A DNA stretch of 64,000 nucleotides, from NCBI GenBank assembly GCA_027489065.1, contig JAIYAM010000014.1:1-64000 (forward strand), written 5' to 3'. The DNA is from Erythrobacteraceae bacterium (lineage in GTDB: Bacteria; Pseudomonadota; Alphaproteobacteria; Sphingomonadales; Sphingomonadaceae). Made by a program: the position numbers and the translations under genes. How positions within the stretch are numbered: the stretch's first letter is position 1; every line of letters begins with the position of its first letter. The notes below the pieces were generated by a model that saw nothing but the letters and a program-made list of their open reading frames with translations, did not search any database and was not told where the DNA came from. Below, in pieces: positions 1-11,040 of this stretch.

Positions 1-410
1 ACCAGCACCAGCGTGCGGGCCAGCACCTGCCGCCCGCGCAGGTAGGAGTTCACCAGCGCCTTCCACTTGTCGACCACCTTGATCGGCGCCTTGGCAAAGC
101 CGTAGCCGGGCATGTCGACGAGCCGGAACAGCGGCAGGGCGCCTTCCTCTTCAGGACGGCCCACATCGAAGAAGTTCAATTCCTGCGTCCGCCCCGGCGT
201 GACCGATGCGCGCGCAATCGCCTTGCGGCCGGTTAGCGCGTTGAGCAGCGAGGACTTGCCGACGTTGCTTCGCCCGCAGAACGCGATCTCGGGCACGATC
301 GGATCGGGCAGGAACTGCAGCTGCGGGGCCGAACGCAGGAAGTCGACCGGCCCCGAAAAGAGCCGCGATGCCGCTTCCTCGCGCGCGTCCTGATCATCAG
401 GTTCGAGCAC
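1..410 (-). CDS. engB: EngB/YihA ribosome-biogenesis GTPase (C-terminus beyond window)
   Basis: TRAFAC-class GTPase needed for late assembly of the large ribosomal subunit. The P-loop GRSNVGKSS lies near residue 46, followed by a switch-I threonine in SVTPGRTQE and the G3 motif [11 protein letters not shown]. The reading frame runs off the low-coordinate edge, so the G4/G5 motifs are not visible. I choose the GTG at 408-410: the SD-like AAGGGA is just upstream, and it begins 4 bases after the yidC stop, giving tight coupling. It is the last visible gene of the rpmH-rnpA-yidD-yidC run. Family assignment is secure; the exact start is likely but not certain. Confidence 0.93.
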   Translation of the reverse strand, partial: MLEPDDQDAREEAASRLFSGPVDFLRSAPQLQFLPDPIVPEIAFCGRSNVGKSSLLNALTGRKAIARASVTPGRTQELNFFDVGRPEEEGALPLFRLVDMPGYGFAKAPIKVVDKWKALVNSYLRGRQVLARTLVL

Positions 411-414
411 GCCG

Positions 415-2193
415 CTATCCCTTGCCCGTTTTGGGCGCCGCCGCCGCGGCATTCGCCGCCTTCAGCTGCGGGTGACGCGAGTAGAGGTAGCTCTGCTGCG
501 CCACGGTGAGCAGGTTCGAGGTCACCCAGTAGAGCAGCAGGCCGGCCGCGAAGGGCGCCATCACGAACATCAGGATCCACGGCATGATCGAGAACATCTG
601 CTGCTGGATCGGGTCCATCGCCGAAGGGTTGAGGCGGAAGGTCAGCCACATCGTGATGCCGAGCAGGACGGCGAGCGGACCGATCGCGAGGAAGCCTGCG
701 GGCACCTCGTAAGGGAGCATGCCGAACAGGTTGAGGATGTGCGCAGGATCAGGCGCGGACAGGTCGTGTATCCACAATACGAAGGGCTTGTGACGCATGT
801 CGATCGCCAGCACGAGCACCTTGTAGAGCGCGAAGAACACCGGGATCTGGATCACCATCGGCAGACAGCCCGAGAGCGGATTGACCTTCTCGTCCTTGTA
901 GAGCTTCATGATCTCCTGCTGCTGGCGCTGCTTGTCGTCCTTGAAGCGCTCCTGGATCTCCTTCATCTTCGGCTGCACGGCCTTCATCGCCGCCATCGAC
1001 GCGAAGCCCTTCTGCGCGACGGGGAACATCAGCCCTCGGATCACCACGGTGAGCAGGATGATCGCCACGCCGAAATTGCCGACGAGGCCGTTGAGCGAGC
1101 GCAGCAGCCACAGGATCGGCTTTTCGAAGAACCAGAACCAGCCCCAGCTGATCGCGAGGCCGAAGCGGGTGATGCCGCTGTCCTCGTACTGGTCGAGGAT
1201 CTGGCTTTCCTTGGCCCCCGCGAACAGGCGTGTCTCCTGTGTGAGACTGCCACCGGCCGGCACGGTGGTGGCACTGTAGAGCAGATCGGTGCGGAACAGA
1301 TCGCCGCCCAATGAGCGGAAGCCCGCGTCGTCGACCGTGACATTGCCCTTCCCGTCACCCGGGATCAGCGCGGCGAGCCAGTACTGGTCGGTGAAGCCCA
1401 GCCAGTCGGGCTTGCCTACCGGGCTCTCCCCGCCGATTTCGGCGAGCTCCTTGTAGGAATGCGGATCCCACAGCGTGTCCCCGAACACGCCGACGGGGCC
1501 GGAATGCGAGACATACTGGTCGATCGTCGCGGTCTTGTCGGTGCGCTTGATGAGCGCGAAGGGCTGGACGATCGCCGCCGCGGCGCCGGCGTTGGTGACG
1601 CTCTGGGTGGCGGTGATCATGTAATTGGCGTCGACCGCAAAACGGATGCGGTAGGTGATCCCGGCGGCATCGGTGCGGGTGAGGGTCACCGGCGTCGTCG
1701 GCGTCAGCTTCGCGCCGTCGGCCTGCCACAGCGCGTTCGAAGGCTGGCGCACGCCGCCCGAAACGAAGCCGAACTCGGCGAAGTATTGCGCCGGCGTGCC
1801 TTCGGGCGCGAACAGGCGCACGGGGCCGGAATCCTTCTTGAGCGTTTCGCGGTAGTCCTTCAGCTCGACATCGTCGATGCGCGCGCCGACGAGATTGATC
1901 GAGCCGGTCAGGCGCGGAGTATCGATCGCGACGCGGTTGGGGCTGGCCAGCGCGGCCTTCAGATCGACCTTGCGCGAGGCCGCCGCATCGCCGCCGAGAT
2001 TGCCGCTGCCTGGCGCCGCCGTGTTGCCGGTTCCGGCAGCCGATTGCGTCGCCGCGGCGGACTTGGTCGCGGTCGGCGAACTGGCCTGCGTCGAGACCGC
2101 AGCCTCGGGGTAGAAGTAACGCATCCCCACGTCCCACCCGAGAATGAGCAGGCCCGAAAGCACGACAGCGAGGAGGAGGTTGCGGTTGTCCAA
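415..2193 (-). CDS. yidC: Membrane protein insertase YidC
   Basis: Inserts and folds inner-membrane proteins, alone or with SecYEG. The 592-aa length fits the Gram-negative form. An N-terminal membrane anchor (about residues 5-27) is followed by a Thr/Ala/Ser-rich linker, then the large periplasmic beta-domain (about 60-330). The conserved five-helix insertase core carries [20 protein letters not shown] and ends in a basic tail. The start codon is TTG at 2191-2193, with AAGGCG upstream; the [14 protein letters not shown] beginning is typical of the family. It sits between yidD and engB on the same strand, the usual alphaproteobacterial order. Confidence 0.97.
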   Translation of the reverse strand: MDNRNLLLAVVLSGLLILGWDVGMRYFYPEAAVSTQASSPTATKSAAATQSAAGTGNTAAPGSGNLGGDAAASRKVDLKAALASPNRVAIDTPRLTGSINLVGARIDDVELKDYRETLKKDSGPVRLFAPEGTPAQYFAEFGFVSGGVRQPSNALWQADGAKLTPTTPVTLTRTDAAGITYRIRFAVDANYMITATQSVTNAGAAAAIVQPFALIKRTDKTATIDQYVSHSGPVGVFGDTLWDPHSYKELAEIGGESPVGKPDWLGFTDQYWLAALIPGDGKGNVTVDDAGFRSLGGDLFRTDLLYSATTVPAGGSLTQETRLFAGAKESQILDQYEDSGITRFGLAISWGWFWFFEKPILWLLRSLNGLVGNFGVAIILLTVVIRGLMFPVAQKGFASMAAMKAVQPKMKEIQERFKDDKQRQQQEIMKLYKDEKVNPLSGCLPMVIQIPVFFALYKVLVLAIDMRHKPFVLWIHDLSAPDPAHILNLFGMLPYEVPAGFLAIGPLAVLLGITMWLTFRLNPSAMDPIQQQMFSIMPWILMFVMAPFAAGLLLYWVTSNLLTVAQQSYLYSRHPQLKAANAAAAAPKTGKG

Positions 2194-2276
2194 GGTAACG
2201 CCTTCGTAGAAATGCGACGGATCGGTGTGTTATGGGGATAGAACAGTTCGGTTTCCAGCCCCCGGGCTAAATTGCC

Positions 2277-2486
2277 TCAGGGGACCGGATCATGTCCGTG
2301 TCCGCCCCACGGATGGCAGCGCATTAGCCGCTTGAACGCCATCCATCCACCCTTGAGTGCGCCATATTTGCCAAGCGCCTCGATCGCGTACTGGCTGCAA
2401 GAGGGAGAGTAGCGGCACGAGGGCGGCAGGAGGCGCGACGGGCCGAGCTGCCAGCCTCGCGCAATGAGGATGAGGACCTGCTTCAC
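2277..2486 (-). CDS. yidD: Membrane protein insertion efficiency factor YidD
   Basis: Small 69-aa protein that assists YidC-dependent membrane insertion and is thought to lie at the inner face of the membrane. The family signature is clear: SCRYSPSCSQYAIEALGKYG and the WGGHGHDPVP tail, with three cysteines in the CRYxPSCSxY region. It begins at a GTG whose last bases overlap the rnpA TGA (GTGA), so translation is probably coupled to rnpA. Confidence 0.95.
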   Translation of the reverse strand: MKQVLILIARGWQLGPSRLLPPSCRYSPSCSQYAIEALGKYGALKGGWMAFKRLMRCHPWGGHGHDPVP

Positions 2487-2872
2487 CGTCCCTTGCTCCC
2501 CCCGCGATTGCCCTTGCGCGGACGCCGCCCGCCCGACGGATCGCCCCGCCCTTCGCGCGCGCGCTCAAGCGCCTTGGCGAGTTCTTCGGCCATCAGGTGA
2601 AAGTCCCGCTCGACCCCGCCGGCGCGGCCGATCAGGACGTGATCGTGATCGGGCAGGCCCTGCGTCGGCAGCGCGGCCCGCAAAAGCTCGCGGAACCGCC
2701 GCTTCATGCGATTGCGCACAACCGCGTTGCCGATCTTCTTGGTGACGGTGATCCCGAAGCGGATGCCCTGCCCGTCGTTCGGGCGGGTCAGCAGCACGAA
2801 GCCGCTCCGCGCATTGCGGGTGCCGGAATTGGCCGCGAGAAAATCGGCGCGCTTGGTGAGGACCGAGATCAT
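2483..2872 (-). CDS. rnpA: Ribonuclease P protein component
   Basis: Protein subunit that helps the RNase P ribozyme cut tRNA 5' leaders. The 129-aa product has the RnpA fold, including the RNR signature GNAVVRNRMKRRFRELLRA near residues 47-64 and the GITVTKKIG strand. The C-terminal tail (about 110-129) is very basic and Gly/Arg/Lys-rich, longer than in enteric homologues. It overlaps yidD by four bases. A strong hairpin lies between rpmH and this gene (see 2893-2913), so it may be expressed below rpmH. Confidence 0.95.
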   Translation of the reverse strand: MISVLTKRADFLAANSGTRNARSGFVLLTRPNDGQGIRFGITVTKKIGNAVVRNRMKRRFRELLRAALPTQGLPDHDHVLIGRAGGVERDFHLMAEELAKALERAREGRGDPSGGRRPRKGNRGGSKGR

Positions 2873-2892
2873 GCTTTCGCCAATAATGCAAA

Positions 2893-2913
2893 CGGGCTCC
2901 CGGAGGGAGCCCG
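2893..2913 (-). terminator. Hairpin between rpmH and rnpA
   Basis: A perfect 9-bp stem (CGGGCTCCC/GGGAGCCCG) with a 3-base loop, followed on the minus strand by GTTTGCATTATT. It is 20 bases before the rnpA start. It could be a partial terminator/attenuator that keeps ribosomal protein L34 output above RnpA, or an RNA-processing site. The weak T-run argues against full termination. Confidence 0.55.
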
Positions 2914-2998
2914 CTAGGGCGACTGCCCGCCGCGGCTTATGCCGCGAAAGCCAAGCGGGCCGGACGGCCCGCGCCCGGCGCCTGAGGGCGCCAGAAAA

Positions 2999-3133
2999 CT
3001 AAGCGCAGAGCTTCTTGCGGCCGCGGTTGCGGCGGGCGCGGAGCACCTTGCGGCCACCGGGGGTCGCCTTGCGGGCGAAGAAACCGTGACGACGGGCGCG
3101 CACGAGATTGCTGGGCTGGAAGGTACGCTTCAT
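2999..3133 (-). CDS. rpmH: 50S ribosomal protein L34
   Basis: Forty-four-residue ribosomal protein of the large subunit. The sequence begins [18 protein letters not shown] and ends [11 protein letters not shown], an unmistakable L34. The start ATG is at 3131-3133 with GAGGATGAT upstream. It is first of the rpmH-rnpA-yidD-yidC-engB series and has a good sigma-70 promoter 70-100 bases upstream. Confidence 0.98.
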   Translation of the reverse strand: MKRTFQPSNLVRARRHGFFARKATPGGRKVLRARRNRGRKKLCA

Positions 3134-3206
3134 ATCATCCTCGAAAAAACTGGCCGGCGCGAGAGGCCGGGGCTCGCCACACAGCAAGCCGCAAAACAGA
3201 CCGGGG

Positions 3207-3235
3207 CCGTTATGGGAAAGCCGACCACGAGTCAA
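3207..3235 (-). promoter_or_regulatory. Sigma-70 promoter of rpmH series
   Basis: On the minus strand TTGACT (3230-3235) and TAACGG (3207-3212) are separated by exactly 17 bases. The element lies upstream of rpmH, and its -10 overlaps the stop codon of the upstream gene ending at 3210. Assigned by consensus match only. Confidence 0.6.
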
Positions 3236-4304
3236 GCAGACCCGTGCTCGCCTGAACGCCCGGACGGACCCCCAGATCGGCATAAGCGAGCCTGGGGGTG
3301 AGCGGGAGCGTGAAGCCCGGCTCCGCAAGAGCAGCGCGCGGAGTGCGCAAGGCATCGCGCAAAGCCCCGACCAGCACCCCGCCCGACCGGGCGAGCGCGT
3401 GGCGCAGCGAGGTCTCCAGCAGCGGATCGAGCGTCCCGGCCGCAGGCGCGCGCGGGCCCGTGTCGCCGGGCGTTGCCTCGGCCGCGATCCAGCGGGCCAT
3501 TTCCGCGCCCTCCAGCCAGCGTGCGCCCGCGTGGGGCACCGAATTGGTCATGGCATAGAAGGCAAGGGCCTGATCGGCGCTCATGCCCATCTCGGCATAG
3601 TAATCGAGGTAGAGGCGGTTTTCGGGGGCGTCGGGTGCGAAGTCGGCAGGTTCGCGGCCCAGCTCGTCGCGCCACGAATGGACCGCGAACAATGCGCCCG
3701 GATCGACCGAGCGCTGCGTGCCGGCGAGGAACAACTCGACCGCGCCCGAGCGTGCCGAGCCGCCCGCCGGAACATGGGTCGCAAGCCCCGCGGCACGGAT
3801 CGCACGGCCCAGCCGAAGGTTGGCAAGATCGTGGCTGGTGCCCGGCGCGTCGAGGAACTCGATCACCCGGAGGTGCGGATAGGCCGCCATCATCGCCGCG
3901 AAGGCCTGCGGGCTGGCGGCGTCGGTGGCGCCGACCAGCGCAGCGTGGCCGGCGTCGAGCACGCGGAACGGGCCGAAGCGGGCGATGCCGGAGGACTGGA
4001 GGTCAGGGCGCGCCCGGGCGGCAATGAAGCGCACCGGCTGTTCGGTCACGGTTTCAGTGACGACGGTGTTACCGTCGCGGATGATCGCGGTGGTGCGCGG
4101 AGCGGCGCTCTCGTAACTAGCGCGCATCAGGGTGGCCGGGGCGTCGTTCACGCGCACCCATTGGCCGCTGGCCGGGTCCCATTCCTCGACCCAGCTGGTG
4201 GTCGAGACCACCCGCGCGCCGCTTGCGTGGCCTTGCGCCAGCGCGCCGCTGCCGGGGAGCAGCAGAGCAAGGGCGGCAAGGAGCAGGGCGACAGCGCGGT
4301 TCAT
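3210..4304 (-). CDS. Secreted ClpP-fold (COG3904-like) protein
   Basis: A 364-aa exported protein with a clear signal peptide (hydrophobic stretch about 4-20, cleavage after ALAQ). The middle contains a ClpP/crotonase-fold signature: [19 protein letters not shown], then [18 protein letters not shown], then AVHSW. This resembles periplasmic COG3904-type proteins, in which a Ser in the 'SA' segment and a following His act as catalytic residues. Here that segment reads [11 protein letters not shown], so the nucleophile may be one of the two serines. The substrate is unknown. It stands alone between the rpmH promoter and the divergent yifB gene. Confidence 0.6.
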   Translation of the reverse strand: MNRAVALLLAALALLLPGSGALAQGHASGARVVSTTSWVEEWDPASGQWVRVNDAPATLMRASYESAAPRTTAIIRDGNTVVTETVTEQPVRFIAARARPDLQSSGIARFGPFRVLDAGHAALVGATDAASPQAFAAMMAAYPHLRVIEFLDAPGTSHDLANLRLGRAIRAAGLATHVPAGGSARSGAVELFLAGTQRSVDPGALFAVHSWRDELGREPADFAPDAPENRLYLDYYAEMGMSADQALAFYAMTNSVPHAGARWLEGAEMARWIAAEATPGDTGPRAPAAGTLDPLLETSLRHALARSGGVLVGALRDALRTPRAALAEPGFTLPLTPRLAYADLGVRPGVQASTGLLDSWSAFP

Positions 4305-4476
4305 CGCAGCCTGTGTCGCCTCTCGGGGCCTGACAATTCGCGAAGATTTATCCTTACGAAATGCCTGCGTAGTGATGCGGAGGGCGGCAGGTCGACGGCC
4401 ACATTACCGCGAGGCGCTCGACAAGCCACTCTTAAGGCTGCACAATCGCGATCGGGGCAGAAGAGGGGGCAAGCCA

Positions 4477-5967
4477 ATGGTCGCGCTGGTGAGGACGGTT
4501 GCCTACCTCGGGCTGGAGGCGCGCGCGGTGGAGGTGCAGTGCCAGGTCGCGCCGGGCCTACCGCGCTTCAACCTCGTGGGCCTGCCGGACAAGGCGGTGA
4601 GCGAGAGCCGCGAACGGGTGCAAGCCGCGCTCGCGGCGATGGGCCTTGCGCTGCCGCCCAAGCGGATCACGGTGAACCTCTCCCCTGCGGACCTGCCGAA
4701 GGACGGATCGCACTACGACTTGCCGATCGCGCTCGCCCTGCTGGCGGCAATGGGCGTGACCGATGCCGAACAGCTAGGCGACTGGATCGCGGTGGGCGAG
4801 CTGTCGCTGGATGGCCGGGTGGTGGCGAGCCCCGGCGTGCTGATCGCCGCGCTCCATGCAAGCGAGCTCGGCAGCGGCCTCATCTGCCCCGCCGAACAAG
4901 GCCCCGAAGCGCGCTGGGCGAGCGGCGTCCCGGTCCTCGCCCCGCGCGATCTGGTCAGCCTGCTCGGGCATCTCAAGGGTTCGCTGGTGTTGCCGGAACC
5001 CGAACGCGGCAAGGTTGCCGATGGCGTCGCAGGCAATGACCTCAGGCAGGTGCGCGGGCAGGAGACCGCCAAGCGCGCACTCGAGATCGCGGCCGCCGGC
5101 GGGCACAATCTGCTGATGGTCGGGCCGCCGGGGTCGGGCAAGAGCCTGCTCGCCTCGTGCCTGCCGGGCATCCTCCCGCCACTCGCCCCGGCTGAGGCGC
5201 TGGAGGTGTCGATGGTGCAGTCAGTGGCGGGCACCCTCGAATCCGGCCGCATCAGCCGCGCCCGCCCGTTCCGCGCGCCGCACCACTCGGCGAGCATGGC
5301 GGCGCTGACCGGCGGAGGCCTCAAGGTGCGCCCGGGCGAGGTGAGCCTCGCGCATCTCGGCGTGCTGTTCCTCGACGAGCTCCCCGAGTTCCAGCGCCCG
5401 GTGCTCGATTCGCTGCGCCAGCCGCTCGAGACCGGCAAGGTCGACGTTGCCCGCGCCAATGCCCACGTGACCTTTCCCGCCCGCGTGCAGCTGGTGGCGG
5501 CGATGAACCCCTGCCGCTGCGGCTATGCGGGCGATGCGGCGAGGAACTGCAACAAATACCCGCGCTGCGTCGGCGACTATCAGGCGCGGCTGTCCGGCCC
5601 CCTGCTCGACCGCATCGACCTGCACGTCCACGTCGCCGCGGTGAGCGCGCTGGACATGGCGCTCCCCCCGCCCGCCGAGGGCAGCGCCGAGGTGGCGCAG
5701 CGCGTCGCCGCGGCCCGCGCCCGCCAGACGGCGCGGGGCGTCCGGTCCAACGCCGAGCTCGAAGGCGACAAGCTCGACGCCTTCGCAACCCCTGACGAAG
5801 CCGGACGCAAGCTGTTGCTGCAAGCGGCCGAAAAGCTGCGTCTGTCGGCGCGCGGCTACACCCGGATGCTGCGAGTCGCACGGACCATCGCGGATCTCGC
5901 CGGAGCCGACGCGGTTGGCCGTGTCCACATCGCGGAAGGCCTGTCCTATCGGATGATGACGGGCTAA
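4477..5967 (+). CDS. YifB/ComM family Mg-chelatase-like AAA+ ATPase
   Basis: A 496-aa AAA+ protein of the YifB/ComM group; in naturally competent bacteria ComM is a branch-migration helicase acting on incoming DNA. An N-terminal ChlI-type Lon-like domain (about 1-170, with GLPDKAVSESRERVQAAL) precedes the ATPase core: Walker A VGPPGSGKS near residue 216, Walker B LFLDELPEF, and sensor region NPCRCGY. The conserved C-terminal Mg_chelatase_C domain follows. The start ATG at 4477 is preceded by GAGGGGG; the frame is open further upstream but lacks homology there. Competence in this organism is not shown by the window. Confidence 0.93.
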   Translation: MVALVRTVAYLGLEARAVEVQCQVAPGLPRFNLVGLPDKAVSESRERVQAALAAMGLALPPKRITVNLSPADLPKDGSHYDLPIALALLAAMGVTDAEQLGDWIAVGELSLDGRVVASPGVLIAALHASELGSGLICPAEQGPEARWASGVPVLAPRDLVSLLGHLKGSLVLPEPERGKVADGVAGNDLRQVRGQETAKRALEIAAAGGHNLLMVGPPGSGKSLLASCLPGILPPLAPAEALEVSMVQSVAGTLESGRISRARPFRAPHHSASMAALTGGGLKVRPGEVSLAHLGVLFLDELPEFQRPVLDSLRQPLETGKVDVARANAHVTFPARVQLVAAMNPCRCGYAGDAARNCNKYPRCVGDYQARLSGPLLDRIDLHVHVAAVSALDMALPPPAEGSAEVAQRVAAARARQTARGVRSNAELEGDKLDAFATPDEAGRKLLLQAAEKLRLSARGYTRMLRVARTIADLAGADAVGRVHIAEGLSYRMMTG

Positions 5968-6846
5968 GGGGCGCCGAAGGTCGCGCACTCCCCCCCTTTC
6001 TCGCGCACGGCCTCAACGAAGGCGCAGTGGCGATTCTGGACAGGTCCTCAGCATCGGTGATCGAAGAGCCGCGTGGGCTCGCTGCCTTTGCGGCGGCGGT
6101 GCGTAACGCCTCGCGGCGGCGCAAGCTGGCGAGCCTTGCCATCGCGCTGGGGATCGAGGCGCTGATCCTCCTGCTGCTGATGACGCTTGGCGCCAATATC
6201 GTCGGGGTCGAGGACGGCAAGGAGGAGGTCACGACCTTCAAGGCTGTCGAGGTTTCCGCTGCCCCCGAGCCGGAACAGGAAGAGCAGCCGGCGCCCGCCG
6301 AGGCGCAGCCGGAGGAGGATACCCCGCAGGAAAGCCCGCCGGTCACCGCGCCTCCGCAGCCGCAGCGCCCCTCTCCGCTCGCGCTCAAGCCCAAGCCCGC
6401 CCCCGAGCCGCCGCCGTCCCAACCGGCCCCGACCCAGCCCGATCCGACGCCGCAACCCCAGCCCAGCGCCGCCCCCAAGATCGGCGCGCGGATCAATCCG
6501 GGGCAGACCTTCGGGCCAGCCAACACCGGCAACCCGCGCACCGCCGGCGACAGCGAGCAGGTCGGCACCGCGCCTAACGGCGAGCCGCTCTACGCCGCGC
6601 GCTGGTACCGCGAACCGACCGATCAGGAGCTGTCCGGCTACCTCTCGACCGCCAACGGCCCCGGCGTGGCGCTGATCGCCTGCCGGACCGTGACCGGATA
6701 CTATGTCGAGGATTGCGTGCTGGTTGGCGAGAGTCCGCCCAGCTCGCAGATCGGGCGCGCCGTGCTGGCGGCCGCATGGCAATTCCGGGTGCGCCCCGCG
6801 CGGATCAACGGGCGCGAGCAGTTCGGATCCTGGGTGCGGATCCGGA

Positions 6847-8703
<1,857 letters not shown>

Positions 8704-8765
8704 GAGCCAGCGCCTAGCCCAAGCCCGGCGGCAAGGGCACCCGCGCTGGCGAGACTATCGACCGA

Positions 8766-9320
8766 TTATCGAGCGACCGAGGCCTTCTTGGCCGTAAGAT
8801 CGACCACGTCGCCGGTGCCGAGTGCGGCGGCCGGCGTCGCGATCGTCCCGTCGGCGCGTTTGCCGAGGTTGGCGGGGCGGGTCAGCCACAGGTCCTGATG
8901 GCTCAGGATGCGCCCGTCGTGGGCGAGGATCGAAACGGGGCCGATCGGCAGGCGGTCACGCTCGTCGACCAGCACCGGGTCCTCGATCACGGTTTCGGCG
9001 CCATATTTCTGGCCCCACTGGCGCAGCGCGAGCATCGCCGGGAGCAGGTCGAATCCCTTTTCGGTGAGACGATATTCGATCTTGCGGCGATCGTCGGCGC
9101 AGGGTTCGCGCTTGAGAATGCCGTGCTCGACCAGCTTGGCGAGGCGGTTGGAAAGGATGTTGCGGGCAATCCCGAGCTCGCTCAGGAATTCCTCGAAGTG
9201 TTTGAGACCATTGAAGCTTGCGCGCAGGATCATGAACGACCAGCGTTCGCCCATCACCTCCAGCGCCTGCGGCAATCCGCATTCGATCAACTCGCGCAGC
9301 GGTTCTCTCAATTCACCCAT
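8766..9320 (-). CDS. HxlR-family winged-helix regulator
   Basis: A 184-aa DNA-binding protein. The HxlR core is plain: ECGLPQALEVMGERWSFMIL with the family Cys near residue 14, then FEEFLSELGIARNILSNRLAKLVEHGIL as the recognition helix region and EYRLTEKGFDLLP as the wing. A C-terminal extension of about 75 residues has no domain I recognise. HxlR proteins often sense redox or electrophiles through the N-terminal Cys; that is family knowledge, not shown here. It is divergent from a small secreted protein gene and could control it or itself through the shared intergenic region. Confidence 0.9.
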   Translation of the reverse strand: MGELREPLRELIECGLPQALEVMGERWSFMILRASFNGLKHFEEFLSELGIARNILSNRLAKLVEHGILKREPCADDRRKIEYRLTEKGFDLLPAMLALRQWGQKYGAETVIEDPVLVDERDRLPIGPVSILAHDGRILSHQDLWLTRPANLGKRADGTIATPAAALGTGDVVDLTAKKASVAR

Positions 9321-9525
9321 AGGTCTCGTGTCCCTTCCCCTTCCGGGGTTGTGTGTAACCGCTTTTCGAGCGCCTCACAAAAAAAATCAGTTTTCAGTTG
9401 CAACCCGCAACCTATGCGGTTAGGTAGCGAATAGCAACCGGTTTCGAATCGAAATGTTGCATTGCAGAATACGGTGACAGAGATCAGGGGCAATGACCCC
9501 ACAGAAACAGGCAAAGGATACCCCG
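9321..9525. promoter_or_regulatory. Divergent control region with inverted repeats
   Basis: AT-rich region between the HxlR gene and the small secreted protein. It contains a palindromic ACCGGT core in CAACCGGTTTCG, a near-palindrome TTTCGAATCGAAA around 9441-9453, and repeated GGTT/AACC elements (GTAACCGC, CAACCCGCAACC, GCGGTTAG). These are plausible HxlR operators, but no consensus was tested. Confidence 0.35.
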
Positions 9526-9870
9526 ATGACGAACACCTTCTCCCTCCCCCGCACCGGCAAGCTTGCCGTTCTCGCATCGGCGCTGGTCTATACCGGCCTC
9601 ACTTTCGGCGTCGCCACCGGCGCCTCGCCGGTCGAAGCCGCCAGCGCGCCCTATTACACCGCCACCCTCACCGCTCCGGCGAGCGACGTGCGCGCAGTCA
9701 GCGACGGCGTGGCCTGGGCCTGCAAGGGCGAGACCTGCGTCGCCAACAAGACCTCGGCCCGCCCCCTGCGCGTGTGCCGCGGCCTCAACCGCAAGTTCGG
9801 CGAAGTCGCCGAGTTCAAGGTGAGCGGCGAACCGCTGGCCGCTGAAGAACTGGCCAAGTGCAACGGCTAA
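9526..9870 (+). CDS. Small secreted protein, conserved in alphaproteobacteria
   Basis: A 114-aa product with a signal peptide (hydrophobic about 12-30, likely cleavage near VEAAS). The mature part is about 80 residues with four cysteines (ACKGETC, RVCRG, KCNG) that could form disulfides in the periplasm. The start at 9526 is preferred because AAAGGA sits 8 bases before it; an in-frame ATG at 9493 would add 11 residues. It resembles short conserved alphaproteobacterial exported proteins of unknown role. Divergent from the HxlR regulator. Confidence 0.6.
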   Translation: MTNTFSLPRTGKLAVLASALVYTGLTFGVATGASPVEAASAPYYTATLTAPASDVRAVSDGVAWACKGETCVANKTSARPLRVCRGLNRKFGEVAEFKVSGEPLAAEELAKCNG

Positions 9871-9893
9871 ACGCCGTCTGACTCCAAGTCCCT

Positions 9894-9983
9894 CTCCGTC
9901 CGGAAGTCCCCCTCTCCACCGGACGGAGCTCCACAGCCCCCGGCGCCCGCTGTTCCCAGAGCGAGCGACCGGGGGTGTTTTTG
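9894..9983 (+). terminator. Tandem hairpins ending the small secreted gene
   Basis: A perfect 10-bp stem CTCCGTCCGG/CCGGACGGAG (9894-9903 with 9919-9928) is followed by a second hairpin with CCCCCGG (9937-9943) pairing CCGGGGG (9969-9975), then TGTTTTTG. The second hairpin plus T-run is a good intrinsic terminator. The stretch 9984-10104 holds further GC-rich hairpins and no gene that I can see. Confidence 0.7.
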
Positions 9984-10104
9984 TATGGTGACTGCTGATG
10001 CGGCACCTCGGACCCGCAGGGTCCGCAAGGCCACGCGGCCACCCCGCAGCCGCTCGCGCGAAGCGCGAAACAGCGGCGAGGACGCTCGCCCGGAGGGGCG
10101 AGCG

Positions 10105-10130
10105 AAAAACAAAGGCTTCTTAGAGAAGCC
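10105..10130 (-). terminator. Terminator overlapping the HAD gene stop codon
   Basis: On the minus strand GGCTTCT/AGAAGCC (10114-10120 with 10124-10130, loop CTA) is followed by TTTGTTTTT. The TAA stop of the HAD gene (10120-10122) is inside the hairpin, so the last codons form the upstream arm. Confidence 0.7.
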
Positions 10131-10722
10131 CTACTTCCACCAGTTGGCGTTCGAGAGCCTTGGCATCCGTGAACAGGTGCGCGTCCCAGCCGCGCGCCTT
10201 GGCGGCGGCGATATTGGCGGGGTTGTCGTCGGTGAAGAATAGCTCGGCCCCTGCCCGCCCGCTCCGTTCCTCGGTGATCGCGTAAATGCGCGGATCGGGC
10301 TTGGCGACCTTCTCCACGCCCGAGACGACGATATCCTCGAACAGGTCGAAGACCGGCTGGGTGGGGCGGAAGGCCGCGAAGAACTCGTCGCCGAAATTGG
10401 TCAGGCAGAACAGCGGAACCCCGCGCGCGGCGAGCCGCTCCACCAACGCGTGAGAGCCTTCGACCGGGCCGGGGATCGTCTCGTTGAAGCGCGTCGCATA
10501 GGCGCGGATGTGCGGCTCATATTGCGGGAAGAGCGCGATCCGCTCGGGAAGCATGTCGGCGAGCGCCCGGCCGCGATCATGCTCGAAGTGCCATTCCTCG
10601 GTCACGACATTGGCGAGGAACCAGTCGAGCTCAGCCGTGTCGTCGATCAATTTTTCGAATAGGGCGCCGAGTTGCCACTCGAACAGCACCCGCCCCACAT
10701 CGAACACCACGGCCTTACGCAT
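10120..10722 (-). CDS. HAD-superfamily (IA-like) phosphatase
   Basis: A 200-aa haloacid-dehalogenase-like hydrolase. Motif I is FDVGRVLFEW, the DxG variant also seen in YihX-type sugar-phosphate phosphatases; motif II is CLTNFG; motif III Lys is in EKVAKPDPRIY; motif IV is FFTDDNPANI. A helical cap lies between motifs I and II. The start ATG at 10722 has GGGGA 6 bases upstream; a TTG 12 bases earlier is less likely. A small-molecule phosphate ester is the expected substrate but cannot be named. Downstream of rpmJ on the same strand, separated by a terminator. Confidence 0.88.
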   Translation of the reverse strand: MRKAVVFDVGRVLFEWQLGALFEKLIDDTAELDWFLANVVTEEWHFEHDRGRALADMLPERIALFPQYEPHIRAYATRFNETIPGPVEGSHALVERLAARGVPLFCLTNFGDEFFAAFRPTQPVFDLFEDIVVSGVEKVAKPDPRIYAITEERSGRAGAELFFTDDNPANIAAAKARGWDAHLFTDAKALERQLVEVGLL

Positions 10723-10734
10723 ACCGATCCCCAA

Positions 10735-10772
10735 AAGCCTGCGGCCCGCACTCCGGTCGGGAGGCGGGCCGC
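10735..10772 (-). terminator. rpmJ terminator
   Basis: Nine-bp stem GCGGCCCGC/GCGGGCCGC (10741-10749 with 10764-10772) followed on the minus strand by AGGCTTTTGG. It separates rpmJ from the HAD gene; the T-run is short. Confidence 0.55.
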
Positions 10773-10809
10773 GAATTCCTCAGCCGCCCATCGGGCAGCC
10801 GCGCCGACT

Positions 10810-10935
10810 TCAGCCCTGGCGGGCCTTGAAGCGACGGTCGGTCTTGTTGATCACATAGGTGCGGCCGCGACGACGGATCACGCGGTTGTCGCGGTGACGG
10901 CCCTTCAGCGACTTCAGGCTGTTGACGATCTTCAT
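10810..10935 (-). CDS. rpmJ: 50S ribosomal protein L36 (41-aa form)
   Basis: Forty-one-residue L36 beginning [18 protein letters not shown] and ending RRFKARQG. It is the longer form that lacks the four zinc-binding Cys/His ligands of classical L36 (YkgO-like, 'C-minus'), which does not need zinc. In alphaproteobacteria this form is often the only L36 gene; whether another copy exists lies outside the window. Start ATG at 10933-10935 with AAAA/GCC upstream. Monocistronic, with a terminator just below. Confidence 0.96.
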   Translation of the reverse strand: MKIVNSLKSLKGRHRDNRVIRRRGRTYVINKTDRRFKARQG

Positions 10936-11040
10936 GGCTTTTTTCCAAATGCAAAGCGCGCCGGATCGGCCGACGCGCGGAAAATTCAGGGGCTGCCGTT
11001 AGCGGCGACGCGGGCGGGCGTCAATGCGAGTCTGCCCGGA

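Noticed and set aside
10084..10104. CGCTCGCCC-GGAG-GGGCGAGCG hairpin as a terminator
   Set aside because: It is followed by A residues on the plus strand and preceded by T residues on the minus strand, so it does not fit an intrinsic terminator for either gene.
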